Assembly (NCBI RefSeq): GCF_010131535.1
Contig: NZ_WUBS01000011.1
Location: forward strand, 124,001 to 188,000
Length of the DNA: 64,000 nt
Direction: 5' to 3'
From: Acerihabitans arboris
GTDB taxonomy: Bacteria; Pseudomonadota; Gammaproteobacteria; Enterobacterales; Enterobacteriaceae
Shown: in pieces, positions 45,365 through 53,400 of the stretch
Numbering within the stretch: position 1 is the stretch's first letter
How the letters are laid out: each line of letters starts with the position of its first letter
The notes under the pieces: model-generated
Told to the model about the DNA's origin: nothing
The model's input: only the letters and a program-made list of their open reading frames with translations
Databases searched by the model: none
Program-made: the position numbers and the translations under genes

Positions 45365-45429
45365 TAAAATCAGGAGCAATGGCATTGTCAGCGTGGAGTT
45401 CAGAAACTTCCTTACACTAAAGTCACTAT

Positions 45430-45476
45430 TGGCCCGCAACATTGTAGAAAAGTTAGCCGCTGTTGCGCCCCGCAAC
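45430..45476. repeat. 36-bp direct repeat array, right part
   Basis: More units of the same repeat as at 44492-44601: a variant with GGCCCGCAACATTGTAGAAAAG, then the exact palindrome GTTGCGCCCCGCAAC at 45462-45476. It is directly downstream of the STY4528-family stop. The toxin-antitoxin pair thus sits between two parts of one array. Confidence 0.85.
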
Positions 45477-45500
45477 ACCGCTCATTTTTTGTTCTCACGC

Positions 45501-46748
45501 TTATTTTTTGTTGAGCAATTTGCGCCGAATATCAGCAATAATGCTGGAGACCTGTTCGGGGGAAGCCCGTTTTACAGGTTGTGCAGGGCTATCGTCGGAA
45601 GCTGAAATCGGTGGTGGTTGATGCTGAGATGGCGACGGCGTAGCAGCCGTTTCAGGTATGACCATCTTGCCCTCACGGGCCAGCTTGAGCATGCTCAGCA
45701 GCCAGCCCACCGGATTACTCAACTGACCGCGGCGCAACTGCGCTGTGAGCATCTCAAGCAGCGCCGATGAGTGAGTTTCAGGCAGGGCTGCCAGTTGGCC
45801 CGTGAGCATGTCGGCATCCTCGGCGGATATTCTGCCTAACAACGATTCGGGCAGTACGGGCGCTGACTGGCCCTCACCACCGCTCACCTCCGGTACGTAC
45901 GTTTTTTTATTCACACTCTGTGTGAAATTACGTACGTTGCGGTTCGATTTTCGAACTCCGGAGTAAGTAGCTGATTTTAGGCTGGGTTCGGGATCCGAAC
46001 TCGGTGGTTCATTCCCCGAGTTATGACTGAGTTCGGATTCCGAACTCGGTACTTTTTGCTTATGTTCAGCATTTTTTTTACTGGGTTCGGAATTCGAACT
46101 CGGTACACACGCCCGGCGTAGGACCGCCATTTGCACTGGCGTGGCAGGAGCACCCAGCCGATTTTCAATCATGGCCAGGCGAGAGTGACGGTGGCGCATG
46201 GTCGGGTCGTTGCGAATTTCCTCCAGTACCGCCAACGCGGTCATACGCACCGCTTTGTTCTTGTGCTCACAGCTTGTCGCCACAAGATCCAACCAGCCAG
46301 GGTCAAAGGTTTCCGCATCATGGCAACTAAGCGGCTCATCGTGCTGGGCATAAATATTGCCCCTGACGCGGCCGTGCGCATCGCGAACCCGCTTGCACAG
46401 ACTCAGCCAGCCGGTTATGCGCAGCATCAACAGTGCGCGGCTGATGGTCTCCCGCGAAGCCCTTTCAGCATGGGGGGACGCCAACTGCAATTGCAGTTCG
46501 TCATAGGTCGGGAAGACCGCCCCCTCGTTTTGCTGGGCGTAGAGGCGGATCATGACCCAGGCCGTTTTATCCAACGGGGAAAGCCGGGTATCCATAAACA
46601 ACCGGCGGGGAAAGGCGTCATGCACGTTCCCCAGAAAAAGTAAGCCACTGCGCTCGCTGGTGACATCATTTTCTGACGTTCGTCTTGCGAGGCTGTTCTG
46701 CATTCGGGACAGCGTGAACGCTACGATGCTGTCTGGCGGTAATCCCAT
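45501..46748 (-). CDS. STY4528-family pathogenicity-island replication protein (winged-helix initiator candidate)
   Basis: 415 residues. The N-terminal third has a winged-helix DNA-binding look (LDKTAWVMIRLYAQQ, FPTYDELQLQLA, SRETISRALLMLRITGWLSLCKRVRD). Residues about 200-280 are a Ser/Asn/Glu-rich disordered linker, and the C-terminal part is helical (LTGQLAALPETHSSALLEML). Its place among parB, dnaB and topoisomerase III, and its domain order, recall phage lambda O: DNA-binding head, linker, and helicase-recruiting tail. The linker-coding DNA itself contains four palindromes (see repeat at 45940-46101). Initiator function is inferred. Confidence 0.82.
   Translation of the reverse strand: MGLPPDSIVAFTLSRMQNSLARRTSENDVTSERSGLLFLGNVHDAFPRRLFMDTRLSPLDKTAWVMIRLYAQQNEGAVFPTYDELQLQLASPHAERASRETISRALLMLRITGWLSLCKRVRDAHGRVRGNIYAQHDEPLSCHDAETFDPGWLDLVATSCEHKNKAVRMTALAVLEEIRNDPTMRHRHSRLAMIENRLGAPATPVQMAVLRRACVPSSNSEPSKKNAEHKQKVPSSESELSHNSGNEPPSSDPEPSLKSATYSGVRKSNRNVRNFTQSVNKKTYVPEVSGGEGQSAPVLPESLLGRISAEDADMLTGQLAALPETHSSALLEMLTAQLRRGQLSNPVGWLLSMLKLAREGKMVIPETAATPSPSQHQPPPISASDDSPAQPVKRASPEQVSSIIADIRRKLLNKK
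45893..45937. other. Nested inverted repeats next to the palindrome array
   Basis: GTACGTACGT (45893-45902) and ACGTACGT (45930-45937) flank a T-tract and the inverted repeat TTCACAC/GTGTGAA (45910-45926). This AT-rich, symmetric block lies directly beside the four palindromes inside the STY4528-family gene and is a candidate unwinding or regulator-binding element. Confidence 0.6.
45940..46101. repeat. Four 19-bp palindromic repeats (iteron candidates) within the STY4528-family gene
   Basis: Palindromes of the type GAGTTCGGATTCCGAACTC lie at 45940-45958, 45984-46002, 46029-46047 and 46083-46101. The third has perfect 9-bp arms; the others differ in one or two bases. Centres are about 44, 45 and 54 bp apart, near whole helical turns. 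Codons here differ from neighbouring linker codons only as needed to keep the DNA symmetry (SNSEPS, SESELS, SDPEPS). Confidence 0.85.
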
Positions 46749-46777
46749 CGCCTTTTACCTCTAGTAAGCCTGACAAA

Positions 46778-46828
46778 ACAGCACACCGGGGCCTGTGCGG
46801 CCCCGGTACCGGTATCCCGGCGTGCTGT
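46778..46828 (-). terminator. Strong two-tier hairpin upstream of the STY4528-family gene
   Basis: Inner stem CCGGGGCC / GGCCCCGG (46786-46793, 46799-46806, 5-base loop) and outer stem ACAGCAC / GTGCTGT (46778-46784, 46822-46828). In the minus-strand RNA it is followed by TTTTGTC. It sits in the 108-bp gap before the STY4528-family start and could be a terminator or attenuator between operon parts, or a DNA cruciform. Confidence 0.65.
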
Positions 46829-46856
46829 GCTCTAAGGCAATCGTCTGCCCCAAGCG

Positions 46857-47090
46857 CTATTTCCTGATTTCACGGTTATAGGTCTGGTGATCCATCAGGA
46901 GCCAGTGACGACCGCCATCCTTGCTGAGCATGCGCCAGAACGGGCCGATATCCATCTTGAGATACCCATTACTCCGCAAGCGTTTACACACCTTTTTCCC
47001 ATTCTTTTGGCAGGAAATCAGGCTGCATGCCTTGCGGCGGATGGCTGGCGTAACGTATTGCCGTGGGCTGAAATCAATAATCTCCATCAA
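46857..47090 (-). CDS. Small basic ICE protein of unknown function
   Basis: 77 residues, basic, with two Cys (CSLISCQKNGKKVCKRL) and a C-terminal DGGRHWLLMDHQTYNREIRK stretch. The ATG overlaps the stop of the STY4526-family gene (ATGA), so it is translated in the operon. I do not recognise the family; a small DNA-binding or accessory replication role is possible. Confidence 0.7.
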   Translation of the reverse strand: MMEIIDFSPRQYVTPAIRRKACSLISCQKNGKKVCKRLRSNGYLKMDIGPFWRMLSKDGGRHWLLMDHQTYNREIRK

Positions 47091-47668
47091 GCCCGCTCCC
47101 TCTGACTGCCCTTACGCCTGGCCTCACGACACCAACCGGTTACCCGCGTCCACACCGCCGTGAGCGACACATCATGCTGTTCTGCGGCCAGCATCATCAC
47201 GTCCAGCGCTTCATGTGAATCGGGGGTCCCCAGGCCAGAGGCGTTCCATTGGACCCAAATGCCCGCATCCGCCTCTTCGTCGGGAGCCTGCGTCCGACCC
47301 TGTCGGGTATCGATACCGTTAAGGCGGCGCCGGGCACTGACTTCAGCGGCGCTGAGGCCAAAGTAGGTCTGCATCAGTTCAATAGAGCCCCCCAGCGCCA
47401 GCGCGCGATCGATACGCTGCATGCGTTTCTGCTCTGTGCGCGCCTGTTGCACAATGATCCAGAAATTGTCGTGGTTGATACTCAAATTCAGTACCGATAC
47501 GCTGCTTTGCATCAGGTAATGCAGATCGTCAACGGTCAGTTGGCTGAGTTGGCGCACCTCGTCAATCGTCATGCCCAACGCTTCACAGCGGCGAATGTTG
47601 CCGGATTTCAGCTCCATCAACAGGTGGGTCAGTATGGCGTTTGTTGCCTGCGATAAATTCTGGCTCAC
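47087..47668 (-). CDS. STY4526/YPO1902-family pathogenicity-island replication protein (DUF2857)
   Basis: 193 residues starting with GTG at 47668, which lies in the stop of the preceding small ORF (GTGA) behind AGGAGG. The DUF2857 pattern is clear: ILTHLLMELKSGNIRRCEALGM, DEVRQLSQLTVDDLHYL, HDNFWIIVQQA. The C-terminal Arg-rich tail may bind DNA. Found in SPI-7-like islands between the DUF2786 and STY4528 genes. Confidence 0.88.
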   Translation of the reverse strand: MSQNLSQATNAILTHLLMELKSGNIRRCEALGMTIDEVRQLSQLTVDDLHYLMQSSVSVLNLSINHDNFWIIVQQARTEQKRMQRIDRALALGGSIELMQTYFGLSAAEVSARRRLNGIDTRQGRTQAPDEEADAGIWVQWNASGLGTPDSHEALDVMMLAAEQHDVSLTAVWTRVTGWCREARRKGSQRERA

Positions 47669-47763
47669 AGTAAACCTCCTACGCTATTCCCCAAATCCGC
47701 CAGCAACCAGACATCGGTCATCCAGCCAGCGATACAGGCCATCATAATCAGCATATTATTCAT
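47665..47763 (-). CDS. 32-residue hydrophobic micro-protein candidate
   Basis: An ORF of 32 codons (starts MNNMLIMMACIAGW) that overlaps the end of the DUF2786 gene by 8 bp and ends in the GTGA that starts the STY4526-family gene. It carries one hydrophobic segment. The AGGAGG of the next gene lies inside it. Overlap on both sides suggests translational coupling; it may be a leader peptide rather than a functional protein. Confidence 0.5.
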   Translation of the reverse strand: MNNMLIMMACIAGWMTDVWLLADLGNSVGGLL

Positions 47764-48508
47764 CGTTACCCCCTGCGATCGGTGCCAGTGCCGCCGACTG
47801 CGCGCCATGAAGCCCCTGGTTCAGCTCGGCGCGCTGGCCGGCCAACCAGCCGGACAAACGCGCCTTAGCATCCCCACGACAATGCCCTGCCTCTCGTACA
47901 CTGATTTCGGCCAGTTCATTTTTACCGCAGCGGCGAGAAAGCCAGTTTCTGAGAACACCGGCCTCTTTATCTGAGGGCGCAAAAGCGTCTAGCACTTTCC
48001 ATACGCCCATAACCCACCCCTCGCGAAACTGGTCGGCCCGGTTACGTTTGGTTTGCAGCTTGAGACGCTTCAACCGATAAGCGGTGTGCATGTGTTCTTT
48101 TGTCGCATCCTTAAGCTGACGGGCCAGTACCGTGAACGCATACAGCGCTACATCAGGTCGCTCATTCAGCCCGTAAAAATGCACAGAACGACGATCGCGC
48201 TGCCGCCCCTCGGGTGTTACCGTGCAATACCAGCCGAACCAGCAGCGACACCCGGTGGCCATGCAGACCACCGTGGCCAGCGCATTTAGCCAGCTTGGGA
48301 TACTGGCGGCATCGGTATAGACCTGCCGGCATTCTGTTTCACAGACAGCCGACAGCGTGACGTCATCCTCCGAGAGGTTATGTCGCTGCATCAGCACCTG
48401 CGCCAGACGCAGCGCACGGGCCGCTTCATGGGCGTTGTTATTACGGGAACCGAGTGCCATCAGCTTACGAATACGGCGCAGCAGTTTTTCCCGATCGTTA
48501 CCGGTCAT
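47756..48508 (-). CDS. DUF2786 domain protein of the ICE
   Basis: 250 residues. The N-terminal DUF2786 motif is KLLRRIRKLMALGSRNNNAHEAARALRLAQVLMQRHNL. The rest contains Trp/Cys-rich strands and a helical part with basic residues (HMHTAYRLKRLKLQTKRNR). The family is frequent in phages and ICEs and has no assigned reaction. Overlaps the TraR-type gene upstream by 11 bp. Confidence 0.88.
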   Translation of the reverse strand: MTGNDREKLLRRIRKLMALGSRNNNAHEAARALRLAQVLMQRHNLSEDDVTLSAVCETECRQVYTDAASIPSWLNALATVVCMATGCRCWFGWYCTVTPEGRQRDRRSVHFYGLNERPDVALYAFTVLARQLKDATKEHMHTAYRLKRLKLQTKRNRADQFREGWVMGVWKVLDAFAPSDKEAGVLRNWLSRRCGKNELAEISVREAGHCRGDAKARLSGWLAGQRAELNQGLHGAQSAALAPIAGGNDE

Positions 48509-48749
48509 ATGTCACCCCTGTACCCGCACGTTGATGATGCTCATGGACTTCCTGACAGCCAATACACAGCCTGACGCCACGCACCGCCTTGCGTCGCGCT
48601 TCGGGAATGTCGGCGCCACAGTCTTCGCAGAAATGCAGCGACGGTTTACTGGTGCGGACTTCGCGCAGGATGCTATTCAGACTCGTCGTGAGCAGTAGCT
48701 CAGTCGCCGCCTGCGCCATTTCATCATTGAGTTCAAATGTCTTCGTCAT
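48498..48749 (-). CDS. TraR/DksA-type C4 zinc-finger protein
   Basis: 83 residues from the ATG at 48749, with GGAGG upstream; the frame to 48785 lacks a ribosome site. The four-Cys finger CEDCG ... CIGCQ and the RRKAVRGVRLCIGCQ stretch are typical of TraR/DksA proteins, which bind RNA polymerase in the secondary channel and change promoter choice. Overlaps the end of parB by 17 bp. Might set ICE gene expression during transfer. Confidence 0.87.
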   Translation of the reverse strand: MTKTFELNDEMAQAATELLLTTSLNSILREVRTSKPSLHFCEDCGADIPEARRKAVRGVRLCIGCQEVHEHHQRAGTGVTYDR

Positions 48750-50469
48750 TGGGACCTCCCTTAGCACCCTCACGCTGCAGCTCACGCAGGCGACGAAGTA
48801 CGCGAAACAGACGCATCATTTTCACTACATGCACATCGGCCAACACCGGCGTATCGTTTTTGGCCGCAGAGCCAAAAAAATTCAGACAGAATGCAAACAT
48901 GTTGAAGGGGGTATTGCTGACGTGACCGGCCATCCCGTTGAGAAACAGGACAAACGCATCGATACTGCCAGAAGATGCCGCATACCCTGCCGCACCGGGA
49001 TGTTTGTCTTCACAGATACCGTTTTTGTCGCCCATCGCTTCTGCCAGTTCGAAAGCCAGCCGGTAAGCCATATCCTGCAGGTGTTCGATATCGTCCTGCA
49101 GGGCCGGGATATGCCAGATATCGTTGACCGGCTCCAAACCTGTCGCCGCAAATGCGACGGATGAGACACGTACGGGATCCTCGTCGGCGGATTCACCTAA
49201 TGCAGAAAACAGGTTCATCCCGCTGAGGTTCTCTGTACTGCCGATCTCGCCGCTAAGTACAGCAGGGCCACCGTAAAGATCCGGCTGGGACTCAGTTCGT
49301 GGGTAAATGCGCGAGTCGTCCCCATCCGAAAGGCTCGGCCTGCCAATGCCCGATGGCATAGAGGGAACATGCGACGTGGAAGGCGTGTCACACGCTGGCT
49401 CAGGTTTCATAGACTGACCGGTCAATGCGCCGGCGCGCAGCCCGGTAACCGGGACGGTGCCATCCCGATGGGGCGGGATATGGGTTGGAACGGGTCCAGG
49501 GGGTACAACCGGCGGTGCTTCTGTCGCAGGTGCCGGCATCGGGGGTGGCGGCAAGGGTTCACCATACAGTTCCCGGCGCTGCTGCTCTTTGGGATCAAGC
49601 TCAATCAGCCAGCGATCGTAGTTCAGTGACGGATGGGGTAACGCGTTGAGCAGCGCGCCAATCAGCTCATCGCGAAACATTTCCAAGGAATAGACATCCG
49701 GGCTGTTAAACGTTAAGCAAGCCGCTTTAAAAACTTCGTCGAATGTCATGCTGGATTCGACAGCAATATAATGCTGCGACCACGTTTTTTCTGCAGCTGA
49801 ACGCAGAGCTAAAAGAGGCATGACCTGAGCACGACTTAGCCCAGACTGCAGCAAATCAGGTAAATAGGGATACAGAAACTTAAGGGTATCTTCCATGCGG
49901 CTGATGCTTGATGCATGAATGGGATAACCTTTGTTATTCAACAGCTCGGAGAACTCTCTAAGCGAAACACTGCGGTTTAGCTGCTCCTCCCAAATTCCTC
50001 TGGCCTTATGAATACCCAGGGCTTTTTCAATATAGGCCAAGTCCCCACGCACTTCATTTTCTGCCAAATGGCCGATAACGCACTGCAGCCGCCCAGGCCA
50101 GGGCTTGAAAATGGTATGAACCCGGTAAAAGCGGTTTTCACCGGTTTCCTGCCACAGTTCGCAAAGGATTTGATAACGAGTGTTGCCGCCGTCGCTGAAA
50201 ATATAAACATCATCACCGTCGGGGTCCCGCGTCACTTTGGGAATAGAGTCCAGGCCGCGAGTGCGAATGGAGGCCTTGATATCCTCATACCTCGAATTAC
50301 GTGAGGTTCTCGGATTGTCTGGATTGGGGCGCAACTGATCCAACGTCAGTACCATCGCTATTTCACTTAATGGAAGTACCGCCAGGCCGCTGGGGTCGGC
50401 CGATTGCATTGGCTTTTTTCCCCGCATCAGCAGTGCTTCAGACAAATCAGGCGCTTTTTTCATGTTCAT
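48733..50469 (-). CDS. parB: ParB family protein (PFGI-1 class)
   Basis: 578 residues. The N-terminal ParB/Srx-like nuclease-fold region is visible in LTLDQLRPNPDNPRTS, IKASIRTRGLDSIPKVTR and IFSDGGNTRYQIL, followed by an HTH region near 150-200. A long Pro-rich linker and a C-terminal domain follow, as in the TIGR03764 group of ICE ParB proteins, which are much longer than chromosomal ParB. The ATG overlaps the dnaB stop. Expected to work with ParA in keeping the excised element. No canonical parS (TGTTTCACGTGAAACA) is seen in the window. Confidence 0.9.
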   Translation of the reverse strand: MNMKKAPDLSEALLMRGKKPMQSADPSGLAVLPLSEIAMVLTLDQLRPNPDNPRTSRNSRYEDIKASIRTRGLDSIPKVTRDPDGDDVYIFSDGGNTRYQILCELWQETGENRFYRVHTIFKPWPGRLQCVIGHLAENEVRGDLAYIEKALGIHKARGIWEEQLNRSVSLREFSELLNNKGYPIHASSISRMEDTLKFLYPYLPDLLQSGLSRAQVMPLLALRSAAEKTWSQHYIAVESSMTFDEVFKAACLTFNSPDVYSLEMFRDELIGALLNALPHPSLNYDRWLIELDPKEQQRRELYGEPLPPPPMPAPATEAPPVVPPGPVPTHIPPHRDGTVPVTGLRAGALTGQSMKPEPACDTPSTSHVPSMPSGIGRPSLSDGDDSRIYPRTESQPDLYGGPAVLSGEIGSTENLSGMNLFSALGESADEDPVRVSSVAFAATGLEPVNDIWHIPALQDDIEHLQDMAYRLAFELAEAMGDKNGICEDKHPGAAGYAASSGSIDAFVLFLNGMAGHVSNTPFNMFAFCLNFFGSAAKNDTPVLADVHVVKMMRLFRVLRRLRELQREGAKGGPNDEDI

Positions 50470-51833
50470 GAATAAGCTCTCCCTGCATCGGTCGATAGAT
50501 TCTCAAAGCGGGTAAAACGTGCATCAAATCTAAGCCTGACGGTGCCAATCGGCCCCTGACGCTGCTTACCCAGAATGATTTCAGCGATGCCTTGATCCTG
50601 CGTGTTTTCGTTGTAGACCTCGTCGCGATAGACAAACATCGTGATATCGGCATCCTGCTCCAATGCGCCTGAATCCCGCAAATCGCCATTATTGGGGCGT
50701 TTGTCCGCACGACTTTCAAGACCGCGGTTGAGTTGGGACAAGCCGACAACCGGGCAGTGCAGCTCCTTTGCCAGCGCTTTTAATGAGCGGGAAATTTCAG
50801 CGATTTCCTGAGTGCGATTTTCCTGCCCAGGGCAACGCATCAGTTGCAGGTAATCCACCAGAATGAGACCAGGTTGCCCGTATTTACGGACATTGCGACG
50901 GGCACGGGAGCGCAACACGGCGGGAGTCAAGCTGCCGGTATCATCAATAATCAGCCGGTTCTGCCACTCCTGTATCATTTTGCCGGTGGCCAAACCGACC
51001 CTAGCCCAGTCTTCATCATCCATTTGGCCGCTGCGTAATTTTTGCAGCGGCACGCTGCCCAGCATCGAGACGAATCGCATCAGGAGCTGGTCGGTTGGCA
51101 TTTCCAGACTGAAAATTTGCACCGGCTTGTTCCCTTCTGCCTCCAGCGAGCCTTGGGCAATCCCGAGTGCCAGCGCTGTTTTTCCCATCGAGGGGCGCCC
51201 GGCCAACAGGATTAAATCACCATCTTGTAACCCACAGGTTTTTGTATCCAAATCGGTAAAACCCGTTGGCGTACCGGTGATCCCGTCCACCGAGCCATTG
51301 CGGATCTCAAGCTGATTCATCAGGTTCTCCAGCCCTTCAATCAAGGTAATGGGCTGCCCGTCTTCATTTTTCTCAGCGATGGCAAAAAGGCGCTGTTCCG
51401 CGCGTTCGGTCACCTCGGCAATATCCGCACGCGGCTCCGCCGCCTCGCGGCTGATATCACTGCCCAATGCCACCAACTGCCGCGCGCGGCTGTAATCAGA
51501 AACTATCTGGCTATAGGCCTCAATATTGGCGGCGCTTGGCGTGTTTTTACTTAACTCGGCTAGATAAGCAAAACCGCCGGCGTGATCCAGTTTCCCCTGT
51601 TTCTCCAGGGACTCGCTCAGGGTGATCAAATCGATAGGATGACCGACTGAGACCAGACGCGAAATTTCAATGAAGATTAAGCGGTGCGCCGCATAGTAAA
51701 AATCATCCGAAACGAGCATGGGCGCGATATCGTCCCAGCGATCGTTTTCCAGCATCAGTCCGCCAAGCACACTCTGTTCAGCCTCATTCGAATACGACTG
51801 GTAACTGGGGCTTCGTTGCTGATGGTTATTCAT
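50466..51833 (-). CDS. dnaB: Replicative DNA helicase, DnaB family
   Basis: 455 residues with the usual N-terminal domain (EQSVLGGLMLENDRWDDIAPML) and RecA-like helicase domain. Walker A GRPSMGKTALA is near residue 213, followed by IFSLEMPTDQLLMRF and Walker B ILVDYLQLM. It is the ICE's own copy, coupled to parB, and could be loaded by the STY4528-family protein. Confidence 0.93.
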   Translation of the reverse strand: MNNHQQRSPSYQSYSNEAEQSVLGGLMLENDRWDDIAPMLVSDDFYYAAHRLIFIEISRLVSVGHPIDLITLSESLEKQGKLDHAGGFAYLAELSKNTPSAANIEAYSQIVSDYSRARQLVALGSDISREAAEPRADIAEVTERAEQRLFAIAEKNEDGQPITLIEGLENLMNQLEIRNGSVDGITGTPTGFTDLDTKTCGLQDGDLILLAGRPSMGKTALALGIAQGSLEAEGNKPVQIFSLEMPTDQLLMRFVSMLGSVPLQKLRSGQMDDEDWARVGLATGKMIQEWQNRLIIDDTGSLTPAVLRSRARRNVRKYGQPGLILVDYLQLMRCPGQENRTQEIAEISRSLKALAKELHCPVVGLSQLNRGLESRADKRPNNGDLRDSGALEQDADITMFVYRDEVYNENTQDQGIAEIILGKQRQGPIGTVRLRFDARFTRFENLSTDAGRAYS

Positions 51834-52236
51834 CGGGAACCTCTGCTGAGGTTAGGGTTTGGCAACCGATGAATGCTTTGGTTAAGCGAAGATGATTAAT
51901 GGGAGAAACCAAAAATAGGGGGTAATCGCTCAAAACGGCATATACCGGATGTCCACTCGGTCCCCCGCTCCAGCCGATTTCAAAAAGCTGCTGTTTATAC
52001 AACGGTGTGCCGCTGGCCACTGGAAAGGCAGCATTTTTATGCAGTTCCGATTCACTGTAGAGATTGTGAAAATCGACTGCCGACTCCGGCACACCCCAGA
52101 CAGCCGATAGCAATTTAGTCAGTTTGCCGGAGGCTTCCTCGTCGGAATGAGCTTCAAAAAACACCATGCGCTCATCCAAAGTCTGAAAAGTGCCGGTATT
52201 GCAAACACAAAAAGCCCGATAGATCTTTTCCATCAT
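51826..52236 (-). CDS. Conserved ICE protein between parA and dnaB
   Basis: 136 residues, soluble, opening with EKIYRAFCVCNTGTFQTLDER and holding an acidic middle and a C-terminal VYAVLSDYPLFLVSP stretch. Start overlaps the parA stop and its end overlaps dnaB. No family recognised; position suggests a partition or replication accessory. Confidence 0.75.
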   Translation of the reverse strand: MMEKIYRAFCVCNTGTFQTLDERMVFFEAHSDEEASGKLTKLLSAVWGVPESAVDFHNLYSESELHKNAAFPVASGTPLYKQQLFEIGWSGGPSGHPVYAVLSDYPLFLVSPINHLRLTKAFIGCQTLTSAEVPDE

Positions 52237-53111
52237 GACACCTCCTTAACGGAGCTCTTCATGAAGTCATCAAAACGCGCCTGCCACTGAGGGAATAATT
52301 CGCAAGCCAGTTCAAACATAGTTTGCGCTGCCGGCAGGCTGCGACGATCGGTTCGGGTTTCAAGGCGGTGTACCGGCAGACCGGTACGGTGACCCACCTT
52401 GTAAATTTCAAGGTCATAAATCTGCGTATTGAGCAATTTGATAGGGATATCACCGGCGCGATCGCTGTATCGTCCCGCGGAAATAATGTCACTCAGTTGC
52501 CCCAGCGTTTCCCGGGACAGCAAGGTGTAATCCATGCAGTTCACCAGGATCTCGACACAGGGAATTTTGACACCGTAGCAGGTCAGGGGAAGCAACTCCT
52601 CCAGCAGCCCTACCGTGCCGCGCAGGAATTCTCGTACATCCGGCAACACCGGTTTAACTACCGCCAGGGCAGATTGCGTTGCGGCCAGCAGAATGAGCTC
52701 AAGCATCACGGAGCGCGCGCCTTGCGAGTCGATAATAATGGCGTCATAGCCGACGAATAAGGGATGCTGCAGGACATTACGCAAACGCATACGGCCGTCA
52801 GGGGCGTGCAGCATGGCGGTTTTCAACTGTTCGTGCGGATCGTTCGAGATAATCAGATCAAGATTATTAATTGCGGTATGCGAGATGATCTGTTCGGGGT
52901 GGGTAAGATCGACAGACTGCATGAGCAGTTCAAACAGACCGCAGGGGGCTTCATAGCGTAGAGCGAAAATACTGCTTGCCGTGGGCTGCGCATAATCACC
53001 GTCGATGAGGAGGACTTTAACACCTGAGTCGGCAAGGAAACCGGCCAGATTTGCGGCTTGGGTGGATTTACCCTCTCCGCCTTTGGTTGAAATTACTGGA
53101 ATTATATGCAT
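52233..53111 (-). CDS. parA: ParA/Soj-type partition ATPase
   Basis: 292 residues. The deviant Walker A KGGEGKST is at residues 10-17, followed by LIDGDYAQPTASS and the Walker B-like YDAIIIDSQGA. This is the soj-type gene that marks one end of PAPI-1-like ICEs, where it is needed to keep the excised circle. It is the last ICE gene before the attachment site. Confidence 0.92.
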   Translation of the reverse strand: MHIIPVISTKGGEGKSTQAANLAGFLADSGVKVLLIDGDYAQPTASSIFALRYEAPCGLFELLMQSVDLTHPEQIISHTAINNLDLIISNDPHEQLKTAMLHAPDGRMRLRNVLQHPLFVGYDAIIIDSQGARSVMLELILLAATQSALAVVKPVLPDVREFLRGTVGLLEELLPLTCYGVKIPCVEILVNCMDYTLLSRETLGQLSDIISAGRYSDRAGDIPIKLLNTQIYDLEIYKVGHRTGLPVHRLETRTDRRSLPAAQTMFELACELFPQWQARFDDFMKSSVKEVS

Positions 53112-53154
53112 TTACACACCTGAATGAGAAAAAAATCAGATGTATATCAGGCAT

Positions 53155-53178
53155 GTTAACTACCATTGCAGTTAACTA
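53155..53178. repeat. Two GTTAACTA direct repeats near the attachment site
   Basis: GTTAACTA occurs at 53155-53162 and 53171-53178, 16 bp apart start to start, between parA and the tRNA fragment. Short spaced repeats next to an att core are where integrase arm or excisionase sites are usually found. Only position supports this. Confidence 0.4.
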
Positions 53179-53191
53179 ACAACTGGGATAA

Positions 53192-53240
53192 GGGATTGAA
53201 AATCCCCGTGTCCTTGGTTCGATTCCGAGTCCGGGCACCA
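53192..53240 (+). other. Attachment site: 3' fragment of tRNA-Phe
   Basis: 49 nt equal, as far as I recall it, to the end of enterobacterial tRNA-Phe: the anticodon arm (GGGATTGAAAATCCCC, anticodon GAA), the variable and T arms (GGTTCGATTCC) and the acceptor end with CCA. The 5' part of the gene is missing, since the bases before 53192 do not match the D arm. This is the direct repeat left by integration at tRNA-Phe. Confidence 0.92.
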
Positions 53241-53400
53241 CCATTTCTTTTTTATGCTTGCTTATGAATCCCTATATATCTTAAATTCAATAAGTTGGCG
53301 TAAGAACCCTTTCCGATACGTTTTGATTTATCCCTAGGTATCCGGAAAATGTGGGGTCAAATTGCGGGTCATTCAGTTCGATGAATGGAGTGACCCTCAC

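Noticed and set aside
44492..45476. CRISPR array from the 36-bp repeats
   Set aside because: Units are directly joined with no spacers, and no cas gene is present.
48589..49164. 191-codon plus-strand ORF opposite parB
   Set aside because: Antisense shadow of parB and the TraR-type gene, which both have clear domains.
53192..53240. Complete tRNA-Phe gene
   Set aside because: The 5' acceptor strand and D arm are absent; only the anticodon arm to CCA is there.
53362..53400. Upstream in-frame start of the integrase
   Set aside because: Thirteen extra residues show no family resemblance; ATG at 53401 has GGAG upstream and begins the usual MALTDSKIR sequence.
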